64,000 nucleotides of DNA from Paracoccus laeviglucosivorans (GTDB lineage Bacteria; Pseudomonadota; Alphaproteobacteria; Rhodobacterales; Rhodobacteraceae): positions 186,001 to 250,000 of the forward strand of contig NZ_FXTK01000005.1 of NCBI RefSeq assembly GCF_900182695.1. The letters run 5' to 3'. The notes beneath the pieces were generated by a model. It did not search any database, had not been told where the DNA came from, and worked only from the letters and a program-made list of their open reading frames with translations. Numbering within the stretch: position 1 is the first letter of the stretch; every line of letters begins with the position of its first letter. Made by a program: the position numbers and the translations under genes. Shown here in pieces: positions 1 to 12,435 of this stretch.

Positions 1-921
1 CAGGCTTTCCATGACCACATCGCGCGACAGCCAGCCATTGCGGATCGCGCCCTCCATCATCGCGTATTCGCCGCTGACCTGATAGGCATAGGTCGGCGCG
101 GCAAACTGGTCTTTGACCATGCGGCAGATGTCCAGATAGGGCATACCGGGTTTCACCATGACCATATCCGCGCCCTCGGCCAGATCGCGGGCGACGCAGC
201 GCATCGCCTCGTCGCGGTTGGCAGGGTTCATCTGATAGGTCTTCTTGTCGCCCACCAGCCGCCCCGAGGCGCCCACCGCATCGCGGAACGGGCCGTAAAA
301 GCCGGATGCGTATTTCGCGGCATAGGACAGGATCGCCACGTCCTTGTGCCCCTCGGCCTCCAGCAGCGCCCGCAGCGCGCCGATGCGCCCGTCCATCATG
401 TCCGAGGGGCCAAGGATGTCCGCCCCGGCTTGCGCCTGCACCAAGGCCATGCGGGCCAGCGCCTCGACGGTTTCGTCGTTCAGGATCACGCCGTCGCGGA
501 CGATTCCGTCATGGCCGTTGGCGTTATAGGGGTCCAGCGCGATGTCGGTCATCACGGCCAGATCGGGGGCGACTTCCTTGATCGCGCGGATGGCGCGGTT
601 GCCGATATTGTCGGGATCCCATGCACGTTCGCAGGTCTCGGTCTTCTGGTCGGGGTCGGAATGCGGGAAAATGCAGACCGCCGGGATGTTCAGCCGCATC
701 GCCGTTTCCGCCGCGCGCTTGGCGCCGTCCAGCGTCAGGCGTTCCACGCCGGGCATCGAGGAAATCTCGCCTGCGCCGCCCTCGATCTCGGTGACGAAAA
801 TCGGCCAGATCAGGTTCGCGGGGGTCAGGTTCACCTCGGTCGTCAGGGCACGCAGGGCGGGGGTGCGGCGCAGGCGGCGCAGGCGGGTCGCGGGAAAGGG
901 GGCGATGATCGGGTTCTGCAT
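1..921 (-). CDS. hemB: Delta-aminolevulinic acid dehydratase (porphobilinogen synthase), 3' end cut off
   Basis: Condenses two 5-aminolevulinate molecules to porphobilinogen, the second step of cytosolic tetrapyrrole synthesis. Reading leftward from the ATG at 921, 307 residues are visible. They include the family block DPYNANGHDG, the lysine-bearing segment AAKYASGFYGPFR and the Schiff-base lysine region VMVKPGMPYLD. The family is usually about 325-335 residues, so only the C-terminal tail is lost at the window edge. A second ATG at 926 is out of frame. The gene is divergent from the small membrane protein at 1074. Confidence 0.96.
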   Translation of the reverse strand, partial: MQNPIIAPFPATRLRRLRRTPALRALTTEVNLTPANLIWPIFVTEIEGGAGEISSMPGVERLTLDGAKRAAETAMRLNIPAVCIFPHSDPDQKTETCERAWDPDNIGNRAIRAIKEVAPDLAVMTDIALDPYNANGHDGIVRDGVILNDETVEALARMALVQAQAGADILGPSDMMDGRIGALRALLEAEGHKDVAILSYAAKYASGFYGPFRDAVGASGRLVGDKKTYQMNPANRDEAMRCVARDLAEGADMVMVKPGMPYLDICRMVKDQFAAPTYAYQVSGEYAMMEGAIRNGWLSRDVVMESL

Positions 922-1073
922 GGCATGGGCCTTTCTTCGGGTGTTGCCCGGAAATTGCACCTTGCGTTGCAAGGGCGCAACCCCTGCAAGCCGCCCGTGC
1001 CGGATCAAGGTTTTCCTTTGCGCGCGCCGGGGTTAGGGTCCGCTTTGCCGCCATTTGCACGGATAGGGACAAC

Positions 1074-1631
1074 TTGACGCAGGGCATCCTGACCATTCTT
1101 GACAGCCGTTCGTTCAGCTCGATCTGGTTCTGGCTGCTGCTGACGCTGTCATGGACCCTTGCCGGGCGGCGTATCGCGGGCGTGCCCAGCGATGTGCTGG
1201 GCGCGGTGCGCAAGCCCAAGGGGCCGGACGATCCCGCGTCGCTGATGCTGCTGGACTGGCTGTCGCTGACCTTGCCGCGCCGACAACTTGGCCGGGCCGA
1301 GGCGGTGGGGCTGATGGGCATGGCGACATTCGTCCTGACCGCGCTGTTCATCCTGGGCTTTTTCTACGGGCTAGAGATGGCGCAGGCGCTGGTCCTGCTG
1401 ATGCTGCCGTTCGGGCTGCTGTTTGCAGCGGAAATGCGCTTGTCGCACCGGCTGGCCGGCATCGTCGATGCGGCGGAAAGCGGGGCGCTGACAGTCAATG
1501 ACGCGGCGGCCAAGGCGGCGAAACTGATGCGACGCCAGCGCGTTGCGATCAATGTGGGATCGCTTGTGGCGGTCGCGGTGACGGCATGGCGCGGCGCGAT
1601 CTGGATCGTGACGCATCCCTTTGGATTTTGA
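1074..1631 (+). CDS. Small membrane protein, resembles the rhodobacterial 'component of SufBCD complex' family
   Basis: 185 residues starting at TTG (1074), preceded by an AGGGA-type ribosome site. The N-terminus has the pattern RSFSSIWFWLLL, which resembles proteins annotated in Rhodobacteraceae as 'component of SufBCD complex'. That name has weak functional support. Hydrophobic segments lie near residues 15-30, 78-100 and 105-120, with another near 160-180. It sits alone between divergent hemB and mfd. The role is unknown; the family resemblance is from memory. Confidence 0.7.
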   Translation: MTQGILTILDSRSFSSIWFWLLLTLSWTLAGRRIAGVPSDVLGAVRKPKGPDDPASLMLLDWLSLTLPRRQLGRAEAVGLMGMATFVLTALFILGFFYGLEMAQALVLLMLPFGLLFAAEMRLSHRLAGIVDAAESGALTVNDAAAKAAKLMRRQRVAINVGSLVAVAVTAWRGAIWIVTHPFGF

Positions 1632-1673
1632 ACGCGGCTTGACTCCGTCCGCGCTGGGTTTACCTGAACTGGC

Positions 1674-4600
1674 ATGTCCGAACATCTGATCCTTTCCGGC
1701 GCTCCCGAAGGTCTTGACGCTGCGCTGGTCGCGCGCGAACTGGGCCGTGGCCAACCCGTCATCCATATCGCCCGCGACGATCGCCGCATGGCCGCGATGC
1801 GCGCGGCATTGGCGTTTTTCGCACCCCAGACCGTGGTGCTGGAATTTCCGGCATGGGACACGACGCCCTATGACCGCGTGTCCCCCGCGGGCGGCGTGAT
1901 GGCGGCGCGGATGGCGGTGCTGACGGCCTTGGCCCATGGCGCGATCAAGGGGCCGTTCGTGCTGCTGACCACGCTGGCTGCCGCCATGCAGCGCGTGCCG
2001 CCCCGCGCATCGCTGCGCGAGGCCAGCTTTCACGCCAGTGCCGGCAGCCGCATGGACGAAGGGGCGCTGCGGGCGTTTCTGGCGCGGATGGGCTTTTCGC
2101 AATCGCCCACCGTGACCGAGCCCGGCGATTTCGCTGTGCGCGGCGGCATCATCGACATCTATCCGCCGGGCGATAGCGGGCCGATCCGGTTGGACCTGTT
2201 CGGCGACGTTCTGGAAAGCGCGCGGCGTTTCGACGCGGAAACCCAGCGGTCCAGCGAAAAGCTGGATCATGTCGAACTGGCCCCCATGTCCGAAGTCATC
2301 ATGGACGAGGCCGCGATCACCCGCTTCCGCCAGAACTACCGCGCGGAATATGGCGGTGGTGCGCATGACCCGCTGTATGAAGGTATCAGCGCGGGCCAGA
2401 AGATGGCCGGGATGGAGCATTGGCTGCCGTGGTTTCACGACAAGCTGGAAAGCCTGTTCACCTATCTGCCCGATGCTTCGGTTGTGACGGACGACCATCT
2501 TGATCAGGTCCGCGACGTGCGCTGGCACACGATCAGCGAACAATTCGATGCGCGGCGCGAGGCATTGGCGCGCAAGGGCGGCACGGATACCGTCTATCGC
2601 CCGGTGCCACCGGCCTTGATGTTCCCCGACGAAGCGGAATGGACGGCATGGCTGAAGCCGCATCGTCTGCTGCGTCTTTCGGTGCTGCAACAGCCCCCCG
2701 GTCCGGGCGTTCTGGATGCAGGCGGGCGTGTCGGACGAAATTTCGCGCCAGAGCGTCAGGCCGAAAGCATCAACCTGTTCGGTGCCTTGGCGGATCATGT
2801 TCGAAAACTTCAAGCATCGCGGCGTGTGATCATCGCCAGCTTTTCGGATGGTGCACGCGAACGTCTGGCGGGGCTGATCGCCGATGAAGGCATCGCGGGG
2901 GCCAAGCCGATCCGCGACATCCGCGACCTGCCCGATGTGCCGGGCGCGCTGGGTCTGGCCGTCTGGCCGCTTGAGGAAGGCTTTACCTCGGACGGGCAGG
3001 CGACAGGGCCGCTGGCCGTCATCTCGGAGCAGGACGTGCTGGGCGACCGGCTGATCCGAGGCGCCAAGAAGCGCCGCAAGGCCGAGAACTTCCTGCGCGA
3101 CACCACCACGCTGTCTCCTGGCGATCTGGTCGTGCATGTCGAACACGGCATCGGGCGCTATACGGGTCTTGAGACGGTCATGGCGCTGAAGGTGCCGCAT
3201 GACTGCGTGGCCATCGAATATGCCGGGGGCGACCGGCTGTATCTGCCGGTGGAAAACATCGAGCTGCTTAGCCGTTACGGCCACGAAGAAGGCTTGCTGG
3301 ACAAGCTGGGCGGCGGCGCATGGCAGGCGCGCAAGGCCCGGCTCAAGGAACGCATCAAGCTGATCGCCGACAAGCTGATGCGCGTCGCGGCCGAACGCCT
3401 GCTTCGTCCCGCCCCGGTGCTGGAACCCGAGCATCACGAGATCGAAAGCTTCGCAGCCCGCTTCCCCTATACCGAGACCGAGGATCAGGCGACCGCGATC
3501 AGCGACGTGACCGAGGATCTGGCGGCGGGCCGCCCGATGGACCGTCTTGTCGTGGGCGATGTGGGCTTCGGCAAGACCGAGGTGGCGATGCGTGCGGCCT
3601 TTATCGCCGCGTCGCAGGGCAAGCAGGTGGCGGTGGTCGCGCCCACGACGCTGCTGGCACGTCAGCATTTCCGCACCTTTGCCGAGCGTTTTCGCGGCAC
3701 GGCGATCAATGTGCGCCCGCTGTCGCGCTTCGTCTCGGCCAAGGAGGCCACGCAGACGCGGGCGGGTCTTGCCGATGGCAGCGTCGATATTGTCGTCGGC
3801 ACCCATGCGGTGCTGTCCAAACAGGTGCGTTTCAAGAACCTTGGCCTGCTGATCGTGGACGAAGAACAGCATTTCGGCGTCGCCCACAAGGAGCGCCTGA
3901 AGGAATTGCGCAGCGATATCCACGTGCTGACGCTAACGGCGACGCCGATCCCGCGCACGCTGCAACTGTCACTGACCGGGGTGCGGGATCTGTCGATCAT
4001 CGGCACGCCGCCGGTGGACCGTCTGGCGATCCGCACCTATGTCAGCGAATTCGACAGTGTGACCATCCGCGAGGCTTTGCTGCGCGAGAAATATCGCGGC
4101 GGGCAAAGCTTCTTCGTCGTGCCGCGCCTGACTGACCTGCCGGATGTCGAACATTGGCTAAAGGAACACGTTCCCGAGGTCAGCTATATCGTCGCGCATG
4201 GCCAGCTTGCGGCGGGCGATCTTGACCAGCGGATGAACGCCTTTTACGACCGCGGCGCGGATGTGCTGCTGGCGACGACCATTGTGGAATCGGGGCTGGA
4301 TATCCCGACCGCCAACACCATGGTGGTCTGGCGTGCCGACATGTTCGGCCTGTCGCAGCTTTACCAGATTCGCGGCCGGGTGGGGCGGTCCAAGGCGCGG
4401 GCCTATTGCTATCTGACCACCAAACCGCGCGTGCCGCTGACGCCGCAGGCGATGCGGCGGCTGAAATTCCTGGGTGCCATCGACAGCCTTGGGGCGGGTT
4501 TCAACCTTGCCTCGCAGGATCTGGACCTGCGCGGCGCGGGCAACCTGCTGGGCGAGGAGCAGTCGGGCCATATCAAGGAAGTGGGCTTCGAGCTTTATCA

Positions 4601-5132
4601 GGCCATGCTTGAGGAAACGATCGCCAAGCTGAAATCCGGCGAGATCGAGGGCACGCCCGAGGACGAATGGGCGCCGCAGCTGAACCTTGGCGTGCCGGTG
4701 ACGATCCCAGAAAGCTATATTCCCGATCTGGACGTGCGGCTGGGCCTGTATCGCCGCCTGTCCGAGCTGACCACCAAGGTCGAGCTGGAGGGTTTTGCCG
4801 CCGAATTGATCGACCGTTTCGGGCCATTGCCGCGCGAGGTGAACACGCTGCTGCTGGTCATCCGCATCAAGGCGATGGCGAAACGGGCCAATATCTCGAA
4901 GCTGGATGCCGGGCCGAAGGGCGCGACGGTGCAGTTTCACGGCGACAAGTTCCCCAACCCCGCCGGGCTGGTCGAGTTCATCCACGAACAACGCGGTCAG
5001 GCCAAGGTCACGGACAACAAGATCGTGGTGCTGCGCGACTGGCCAACCGATGCCGACCGCATCAAGGGCGCGTTCGGCGTCGCCAAGGATCTGGCCGCCA
5101 AAATCAAGGAAGGCAAGGCGAGGAAGGGCTGA
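1674..5132 (+). CDS. mfd: Transcription-repair coupling factor Mfd
   Basis: A 1152-residue ATP-dependent translocase that removes RNA polymerase stalled at lesions and recruits UvrA. It has the normal family length and order: an N-terminal UvrB-like region, an RNA-polymerase interaction domain around residues 475-580 (GDLVVHVEHGIGRY), helicase Walker A VGDVGFGKTE near 626-635, a DEEQ box near 728-731, motif VI QIRGRVGRS near 900, and a C-terminal TRCF domain. The ATG at 1674 follows a 42-nt gap from the preceding stop. Confidence 0.97.
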   Translation: MSEHLILSGAPEGLDAALVARELGRGQPVIHIARDDRRMAAMRAALAFFAPQTVVLEFPAWDTTPYDRVSPAGGVMAARMAVLTALAHGAIKGPFVLLTTLAAAMQRVPPRASLREASFHASAGSRMDEGALRAFLARMGFSQSPTVTEPGDFAVRGGIIDIYPPGDSGPIRLDLFGDVLESARRFDAETQRSSEKLDHVELAPMSEVIMDEAAITRFRQNYRAEYGGGAHDPLYEGISAGQKMAGMEHWLPWFHDKLESLFTYLPDASVVTDDHLDQVRDVRWHTISEQFDARREALARKGGTDTVYRPVPPALMFPDEAEWTAWLKPHRLLRLSVLQQPPGPGVLDAGGRVGRNFAPERQAESINLFGALADHVRKLQASRRVIIASFSDGARERLAGLIADEGIAGAKPIRDIRDLPDVPGALGLAVWPLEEGFTSDGQATGPLAVISEQDVLGDRLIRGAKKRRKAENFLRDTTTLSPGDLVVHVEHGIGRYTGLETVMALKVPHDCVAIEYAGGDRLYLPVENIELLSRYGHEEGLLDKLGGGAWQARKARLKERIKLIADKLMRVAAERLLRPAPVLEPEHHEIESFAARFPYTETEDQATAISDVTEDLAAGRPMDRLVVGDVGFGKTEVAMRAAFIAASQGKQVAVVAPTTLLARQHFRTFAERFRGTAINVRPLSRFVSAKEATQTRAGLADGSVDIVVGTHAVLSKQVRFKNLGLLIVDEEQHFGVAHKERLKELRSDIHVLTLTATPIPRTLQLSLTGVRDLSIIGTPPVDRLAIRTYVSEFDSVTIREALLREKYRGGQSFFVVPRLTDLPDVEHWLKEHVPEVSYIVAHGQLAAGDLDQRMNAFYDRGADVLLATTIVESGLDIPTANTMVVWRADMFGLSQLYQIRGRVGRSKARAYCYLTTKPRVPLTPQAMRRLKFLGAIDSLGAGFNLASQDLDLRGAGNLLGEEQSGHIKEVGFELYQAMLEETIAKLKSGEIEGTPEDEWAPQLNLGVPVTIPESYIPDLDVRLGLYRRLSELTTKVELEGFAAELIDRFGPLPREVNTLLLVIRIKAMAKRANISKLDAGPKGATVQFHGDKFPNPAGLVEFIHEQRGQAKVTDNKIVVLRDWPTDADRIKGAFGVAKDLAAKIKEGKARKG

Positions 5133-5787
5133 GGAGAAGGGACGCGAGGTCGGCGTGCGAAGCCGCTAGCGGCGGCGTCCTATGGGTATTTGGGGAACTA
5201 AGAAGCTGTGGGCGTGGGGAGGCTGCCAGGTTCTTTGGGCTTTTGCAGCAAGGGGCCTGATAGAGGTTTTTGATGCGGGTGTTGGCCCCGTGATCTGAAG
5301 GCCGGAAAAGTGTGATTAACCGCTTTCGGGCAGGGCTAGAGAGCCGTCGAGTCCGTTGTCGTGGAAGCATATCGAAAGAATGCCAGATCCTATTTAATGG
5401 GATCGATTGCCGACGATATGAATCACGGCCGTCGGCGAAATATCCGGCAGAACATCCTTATGGCGGATCATGAGGCCATCAACATCGCAAGAGAAATCGG
5501 CTCCAGCTTAGGGAGATGACCAAGTTGGAGCAGGGCGCCTTCAGGGAATGTGGCCGGCTTCCGCTTCGCTTACTGCCCTATACCGAACGGGAGATTGAGT
5601 AAGCACTTTCCATTCGCGTGGCGCCGGAACGGATCACCAGGAGCGCAAGTCAGCGGATCAAGAGCTGATTGAAGCTGGACGATCAACCGGAGCCAAGTTC
5701 TGTTGATCGGGTTCCGTGAGCAGGTCTAGGCTAAGATCCTGATCGCGCCCTTCCAAGCCTTACTTGGTCATTTCCGCCCTTAAAAGC
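5133..5787. other. Long intergenic region between mfd and clpA with no convincing gene
   Basis: About 655 bp lie between the convergent mfd and clpA ends. No frame gives a protein of convincing length. A short open stretch around 5380-5515 (beginning near the ATG at 5398) reads without stops for about 40 codons, but I recognise nothing in it. A GCCGCTAGCGGC palindrome lies at about 5161-5172. The region could be the remnant of a lost gene or mobile element. No RNA gene was recognised. Confidence 0.5.
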
Positions 5788-5814
5788 AAAGGGCGGCCAG
5801 ATCGGCCGCCCTTT
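5788..5814 (-). terminator. Rho-independent terminator of clpA
   Basis: A perfect inverted repeat AAAGGGCGGCC / GGCCGCCCTTT with a 5-nt loop lies just past the clpA stop at 5825. On the minus strand the stem is followed by a T-rich stretch (TTTGCTTTT). Confidence 0.85.
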
Positions 5815-5824
5815 CCTGTTTCCA

Positions 5825-8149
<2,325 letters not shown>

Positions 8150-8412
8150 GTTCAGCTCCTGTCAGTCGGCTGGCGGTTTGGGCCGCCAAGATGTAGCGGT
8201 CCACCTGACCAGACTGTCACGATACAGTTAAGAATTGGTGGAATTTCGCGCATTTCAAGCGGTATTTGCTGCTGCGCATGTCGAAAATCCGGCGGTTGAA
8301 ACAGATGTGATGATGCGGTGCTGCAATTTCAAGCAGCCGCATATGCAGCCGCCATGATTGCGATGGCAAAGCCTGCCTCGCATCTGGGGTGGGATCGGGG
8401 GCAGGGCCGCGG

Positions 8413-9165
8413 TCAGAACTCATCCTTCATCTTGCGAAGCCTTGCAAAAACATCGGCATCGGACGCGCCTTTCATGCCAAGCGCATCGCGCAGTTCGGCC
8501 ACCCGCAGGAAGGGGTTGGTTGCGCGTTCGTCATCAAGCGTTGCTGGCGCGCAGGGGCGACGCCCCGAGGCCGTATCCGCCAACCGTTGCCGCAATGTCT
8601 CATTGCCGGAATCTATCGAAAGGGCGAATGCGCCATTGCCCCGGCAATAATCGTGCCCAGAACAGACCAGAGTCGCGCCGGGCAATGCGTTCAGCCGCGA
8701 CAGGCTGTCCCACATCATGTCCGGCGTGCCTTCGAACAGGCGGCCGCAGCCAAGTGCCATCAGGCTGTCGGCGGTAAATACCATGGCCGATCCGGGCAGG
8801 TGAAATGCGACATGACCCACCGTATGGCCCGATACGTCTACGACCTGGGCGGTTTCACCGCAAATCTGGACGGTTTCGCCGGGGCGGGTCTGAATATCCA
8901 GCGGTGGCAGGCGTGTGGCGTCCTGCGCATTGCCCAGCACCTTGGCACCCGTCGCCGCGACCAGTTCCGGCGCGGCCTGAATATGGTCGGCGTGGTGATG
9001 GGTCAGGGCGATCAGGTCCAGGCCCCAGCCCCGCGCCTGCAGCTCGGCAAGGATCGGCGCGGCTTCGGGCGCGTCGATCAGGGCGGTCTGACCGTTCCCA
9101 TGCAGCAGCCAGGCGTAATTGTCGGTCAGGCAACGAACGGGGATCAGTTCCAGCGGCATTGGCAT
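8413..9165 (-). CDS. gloB: Hydroxyacylglutathione hydrolase (glyoxalase II)
   Basis: Hydrolyses S-lactoylglutathione to D-lactate and glutathione in methylglyoxal detoxification. It is a metallo-beta-lactamase fold protein with the metal motif THHHADH and later zinc ligands in VDVSGHTVGHVAFH, FTADSLM and CSGHDYC. It has the usual length of about 250 residues. The chosen ATG at 9165 and another at 9159 (MPMPLEL) both lie just behind an AGGGA site, and 9159 has the better spacing. The longer upstream reading frame has no family similarity. The gene is divergent from the methyltransferase at 9211. Confidence 0.95.
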   Translation of the reverse strand: MPMPLELIPVRCLTDNYAWLLHGNGQTALIDAPEAAPILAELQARGWGLDLIALTHHHADHIQAAPELVAATGAKVLGNAQDATRLPPLDIQTRPGETVQICGETAQVVDVSGHTVGHVAFHLPGSAMVFTADSLMALGCGRLFEGTPDMMWDSLSRLNALPGATLVCSGHDYCRGNGAFALSIDSGNETLRQRLADTASGRRPCAPATLDDERATNPFLRVAELRDALGMKGASDADVFARLRKMKDEF

Positions 9166-9210
9166 TTCCCTTGCTTTGCCCCAGTCTGGCCCCTGAGGGC
9201 AGGGGGTGCA

Positions 9211-10032
9211 ATGCATCACGACGTGATCGAGCTGCGAAAGTTCTATTATACGCGCGCTTTGGGGCGTGTGGTTCAGCGTGTTCTGCGCGACCGGCTGACG
9301 CAGCTTTGGCCAGCGGATCAAAGCGCGGGCATGACCATGGCAGGCTATGGCTTTGCCGCGCCTTTGCTGCGCCCCTATCTGGGACGGGCGCGGCGGGTGA
9401 TCAGCCTGATGCCGGGGCCACAGGGCGTCATGGCGTGGCCTGCGACGCTGCCCAACTGCTCGGTGCTATGCGATGAAACGGCATGGCCGCTGGATACGGG
9501 CAGCGTGGACCGGCTGGTCATGCTGCATGCGCTTGAGGTGGCTGAGCATCCGGGCGCCCTGCTGTCCGAGGCGTGGCGGGTGCTGGGGCCGGGTGGGCGG
9601 ATGCTGATCATGACGCCGAACCGGGCCGGGCTTTGGGCGCGGTCCGATGCCACCCCATTCGGCTTTGGCCGCAGCTACACGACCGGGCAGCTGGAGGCGC
9701 AGGCCCGCAGCGCAAGATTTGTCACCGAACGCAGCGGGGCTGCCTTGTATATCCCGCCGTCGGACCGGCGTTTCTGGCTGAAAAGCGCGCAGATGTGGGA
9801 ACGGGCCGGATTGCGTATCAGCCAGGTTCTTGTGGCCGGCGTGGTCATCACCGAATTCAGCAAGCAGGTGCAGGCCCCGATCGGGCGTCTGACGCGGGTC
9901 AATGTGCCAAGTCCGCTGGACGTTCTGGAGGGCATGGCGCGGCCCAAACCGGCACGCGGCGGCAAGACCGCCCGAGGCGGTGCGCCGCGCACCGGAAAGG
10001 GCAGGGGCGGGCCCGAGCGGCCGCTCGCCTGA
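9211..10032 (+). CDS. Class I SAM-dependent methyltransferase
   Basis: 273 residues. The start is ATG 9211 behind an AGGGGG site. The SAM-fold core has a degenerate motif I region (ARRVISLMPGPQG) and a typical post-motif segment LHALEVAEHPGALLSEAWRV followed by LGPGGRMLIMTPNR. The C-terminus is a basic, glycine-rich tail that could contact RNA or stay disordered. Substrate is unknown. The pairing with gloB, divergent across about 45 bp, is seen in related genomes as far as I recall. Confidence 0.85.
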   Translation: MHHDVIELRKFYYTRALGRVVQRVLRDRLTQLWPADQSAGMTMAGYGFAAPLLRPYLGRARRVISLMPGPQGVMAWPATLPNCSVLCDETAWPLDTGSVDRLVMLHALEVAEHPGALLSEAWRVLGPGGRMLIMTPNRAGLWARSDATPFGFGRSYTTGQLEAQARSARFVTERSGAALYIPPSDRRFWLKSAQMWERAGLRISQVLVAGVVITEFSKQVQAPIGRLTRVNVPSPLDVLEGMARPKPARGGKTARGGAPRTGKGRGGPERPLA

Positions 10033-10318
10033 CGCGAATCCCCCGCATGCGTTTCAATCCATTTGCTTGCGCAACGATGCCGCGTTGCAGCAAGTTAGCG
10101 CCACCTGCGCCGGGATCGTGACAAACCTGCCAAACTAAGGGCATCACGGCTCGCAATTCCGTGTTCAATGCGGTTGCGAGAGCGGAAATCACCTGATAGA
10201 GACGCGACAGATTTTTGGGAGGCTTCGGTCTGGCTCGGCCAGCTTTCCCTTGACCCGCGCTCCGCGACTGACCGGCTTGAAAACCGGCCCGCCTGCGGAG
10301 CTTGCGCAAACCGGAAGG

Positions 10319-10885
10319 ATGACCGTGGCCAATTCCTCTTCGATTTCCGCTGATATCGCCGGGCGTTATGCACAGGCCCTATTCGATCTGGTGAAGGATT
10401 CGGGGGGTCTTGACGCCCTGTCCGCGCAAATCGACGACCTGGCCCTGGCTTTCGACGAAAGTGCGGATCTGCGCGACCTGACCGTCTCGCCGCTTTACAA
10501 TCGCGATCAGCAGGAAGCCGCCGTGACGGCGCTTGCATCGCGCATGGGCCTGTCGGTGGAACTGTCGAATACGCTGCGCCTGCTGGCGCGCAACCGTCGC
10601 CTGTTCACGCTGCCCCAATTCATCGCCAAGCTGCGCGGCCTGATCGCCGACGCCCGTGGCGAGATGACTGCCGATGTTGTCAGCGCACAAAAGCTGACCA
10701 AGGAACAGAAGACCCGTCTGGCCGACACCCTGTCGGAAAAATCGGGCAAGAAAGTCAAACTGAACGCGCGTGTCGATGAAACTCTCATCGGCGGCATGAT
10801 CGTCAAACTGGGCTCGCAGATGATCGACAGCTCGATCCGCTCCAAGCTCGCCTCCCTCCAGAATGCTATGAAAGAGGTCGGATAA
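10319..10885 (+). CDS. atpH: F1 ATP synthase delta subunit
   Basis: 188 residues. It forms the peripheral-stalk cap linking F1 alpha subunits to the Fo b subunits. The fold is recognisable from [14 protein letters not shown] at the N-terminus and the C-terminal [17 protein letters not shown] motif. It is the first gene of atpHAGDC. The ATG at 10319 directly abuts GGAAGG, so the in-frame GTG at 10325, with better spacing, may be the true start. About 286 bp upstream without a gene should contain the operon promoter. Its TAA overlaps the atpA ATG (TAATG). Confidence 0.95.
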   Translation: MTVANSSSISADIAGRYAQALFDLVKDSGGLDALSAQIDDLALAFDESADLRDLTVSPLYNRDQQEAAVTALASRMGLSVELSNTLRLLARNRRLFTLPQFIAKLRGLIADARGEMTADVVSAQKLTKEQKTRLADTLSEKSGKKVKLNARVDETLIGGMIVKLGSQMIDSSIRSKLASLQNAMKEVG

Positions 10886-12420
10886 TGGGAATCCAGGCAG
10901 CCGAAATCTCGGCCATCCTCAAGGATCAGATCAAGAATTTCGGTCAGGACGCCGAGGTGGCCGAAGTCGGTCAGGTGCTGTCGGTCGGCGACGGCATCGC
11001 TCGCGTCTATGGTCTGGACAAGGTCCAGGCCGGCGAGATGGTCGAATTCCCGGGTGGCATCCGCGGCATGGTGCTGAACCTTGAAACCGACAACGTCGGC
11101 GTCGTGATCTTTGGCGACGACCGTTCGATCAAGGAAGGCGACACCGTCAAGCGCACCGGCGCCATCGTGGAAGTCCCCGCTGGCAAAGGTCTGCTGGGCC
11201 GCGTCGTCGACGCCCTTGGCAACCCGATCGACGGCAAAGGCCCGATCGAGAACGTCGAGCGTCGCATCGCCGACGTCAAAGCCCCCGGCATCATGCCGCG
11301 CAAATCGGTTCACGAACCGATGGCGACCGGCCTGAAATCGGTTGACGCCATGATCCCCGTTGGCCGTGGCCAGCGCGAACTGATCATCGGCGACCGTCAG
11401 ACCGGCAAGACCGCCATCGCGCTGGACACCATTCTGAACCAGGCGAACTACAACGGCCGCGAAGCCGATGGCATGAAGACGCTGCACTGCATCTACGTCG
11501 CCGTGGGTCAGAAGCGTTCGACCGTCGCCCAGCTGGTGAAGAAGCTGGAAGAAACCGGCGCCATGGCCTATACGACCGTCGTGGCCGCGACCGCTTCGGA
11601 CCCGGCTCCGATGCAATACCTGGCGCCCTATTCGGCGACCGCCATGGGTGAATACTTCCGCGACAACGGCATGGACGCCCTGATCATCTATGATGACCTG
11701 TCCAAGCAAGCCGTCGCCTACCGCCAGATGTCGCTGCTGCTGCGCCGTCCGCCGGGCCGCGAAGCCTATCCGGGCGACGTGTTCTATCTGCACTCGCGCC
11801 TGCTGGAGCGTTCGGCCAAGCTGAACGACGAAAACGGCAACGGCTCGCTGACGGCTCTGCCGATCATCGAAACCCAGGCGGGTGACGTGTCGGCATACAT
11901 CCCGACCAACGTGATCTCGATCACCGACGGCCAGATCTTCCTGGAAACGGAACTGTTCTTCCAGGGTATCCGTCCGGCCGTGAACACCGGTCTGTCGGTG
12001 TCCCGCGTGGGTTCGGCTGCACAGACCAAGGCGATGAAATCGGTCGCCGGTCCGGTCAAGCTGGAACTGGCCCAGTATCGCGAAATGGCTGCCTTCGCGC
12101 AGTTCGGTTCGGATCTGGACGCCGCAACGCAGAAGCTGCTGAACCGTGGCGCGCGCCTGACCGAGCTGATGAAACAGCCGCAATACTCGCCGCTGACCAA
12201 CGCCGAGATCGTGATCGTGATCTATGCGGGCACCAAAGGCTATCTGGACACCGTTCCGGTCGCCCAGGTGACCAAATGGGAACAGGGTCTGATCCAGTAT
12301 CTGCGCAACCAGAAAGCGGACCTGCTTGACGACATGACCCGCAACGACCGCAAGATCGCGGGCGAGCTGGAAGATGCCATCAAAGCTGCGCTGAGCGGTT
12401 ACGCCAAGACCTACGCCTGA
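10885..12420 (+). CDS. atpA: F1 ATP synthase alpha subunit
   Basis: 511 residues of the non-catalytic nucleotide-binding subunit of membrane-bound F1. Walker A is GDRQTGKT at about residues 169-176, and the [11 protein letters not shown] beta-barrel segment is near the N-terminus. The arginine-finger region [10 protein letters not shown] is intact. It overlaps atpH by one base, which implies translational coupling. Confidence 0.99.
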   Translation: MGIQAAEISAILKDQIKNFGQDAEVAEVGQVLSVGDGIARVYGLDKVQAGEMVEFPGGIRGMVLNLETDNVGVVIFGDDRSIKEGDTVKRTGAIVEVPAGKGLLGRVVDALGNPIDGKGPIENVERRIADVKAPGIMPRKSVHEPMATGLKSVDAMIPVGRGQRELIIGDRQTGKTAIALDTILNQANYNGREADGMKTLHCIYVAVGQKRSTVAQLVKKLEETGAMAYTTVVAATASDPAPMQYLAPYSATAMGEYFRDNGMDALIIYDDLSKQAVAYRQMSLLLRRPPGREAYPGDVFYLHSRLLERSAKLNDENGNGSLTALPIIETQAGDVSAYIPTNVISITDGQIFLETELFFQGIRPAVNTGLSVSRVGSAAQTKAMKSVAGPVKLELAQYREMAAFAQFGSDLDAATQKLLNRGARLTELMKQPQYSPLTNAEIVIVIYAGTKGYLDTVPVAQVTKWEQGLIQYLRNQKADLLDDMTRNDRKIAGELEDAIKAALSGYAKTYA

Positions 12421-12435
12421 GAGGGGGAGCTTTAG

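Noticed and set aside
1371..3923. An 850-codon minus-strand frame across mfd
   Set aside because: Antisense shadow of mfd with the same H/R/Q-rich composition typical of such shadows.
8217..8423. A 68-codon minus-strand frame between gloB and clpA
   Set aside because: It overlaps the gloB end, lacks a ribosome site and does not resemble ClpS, which I looked for here.
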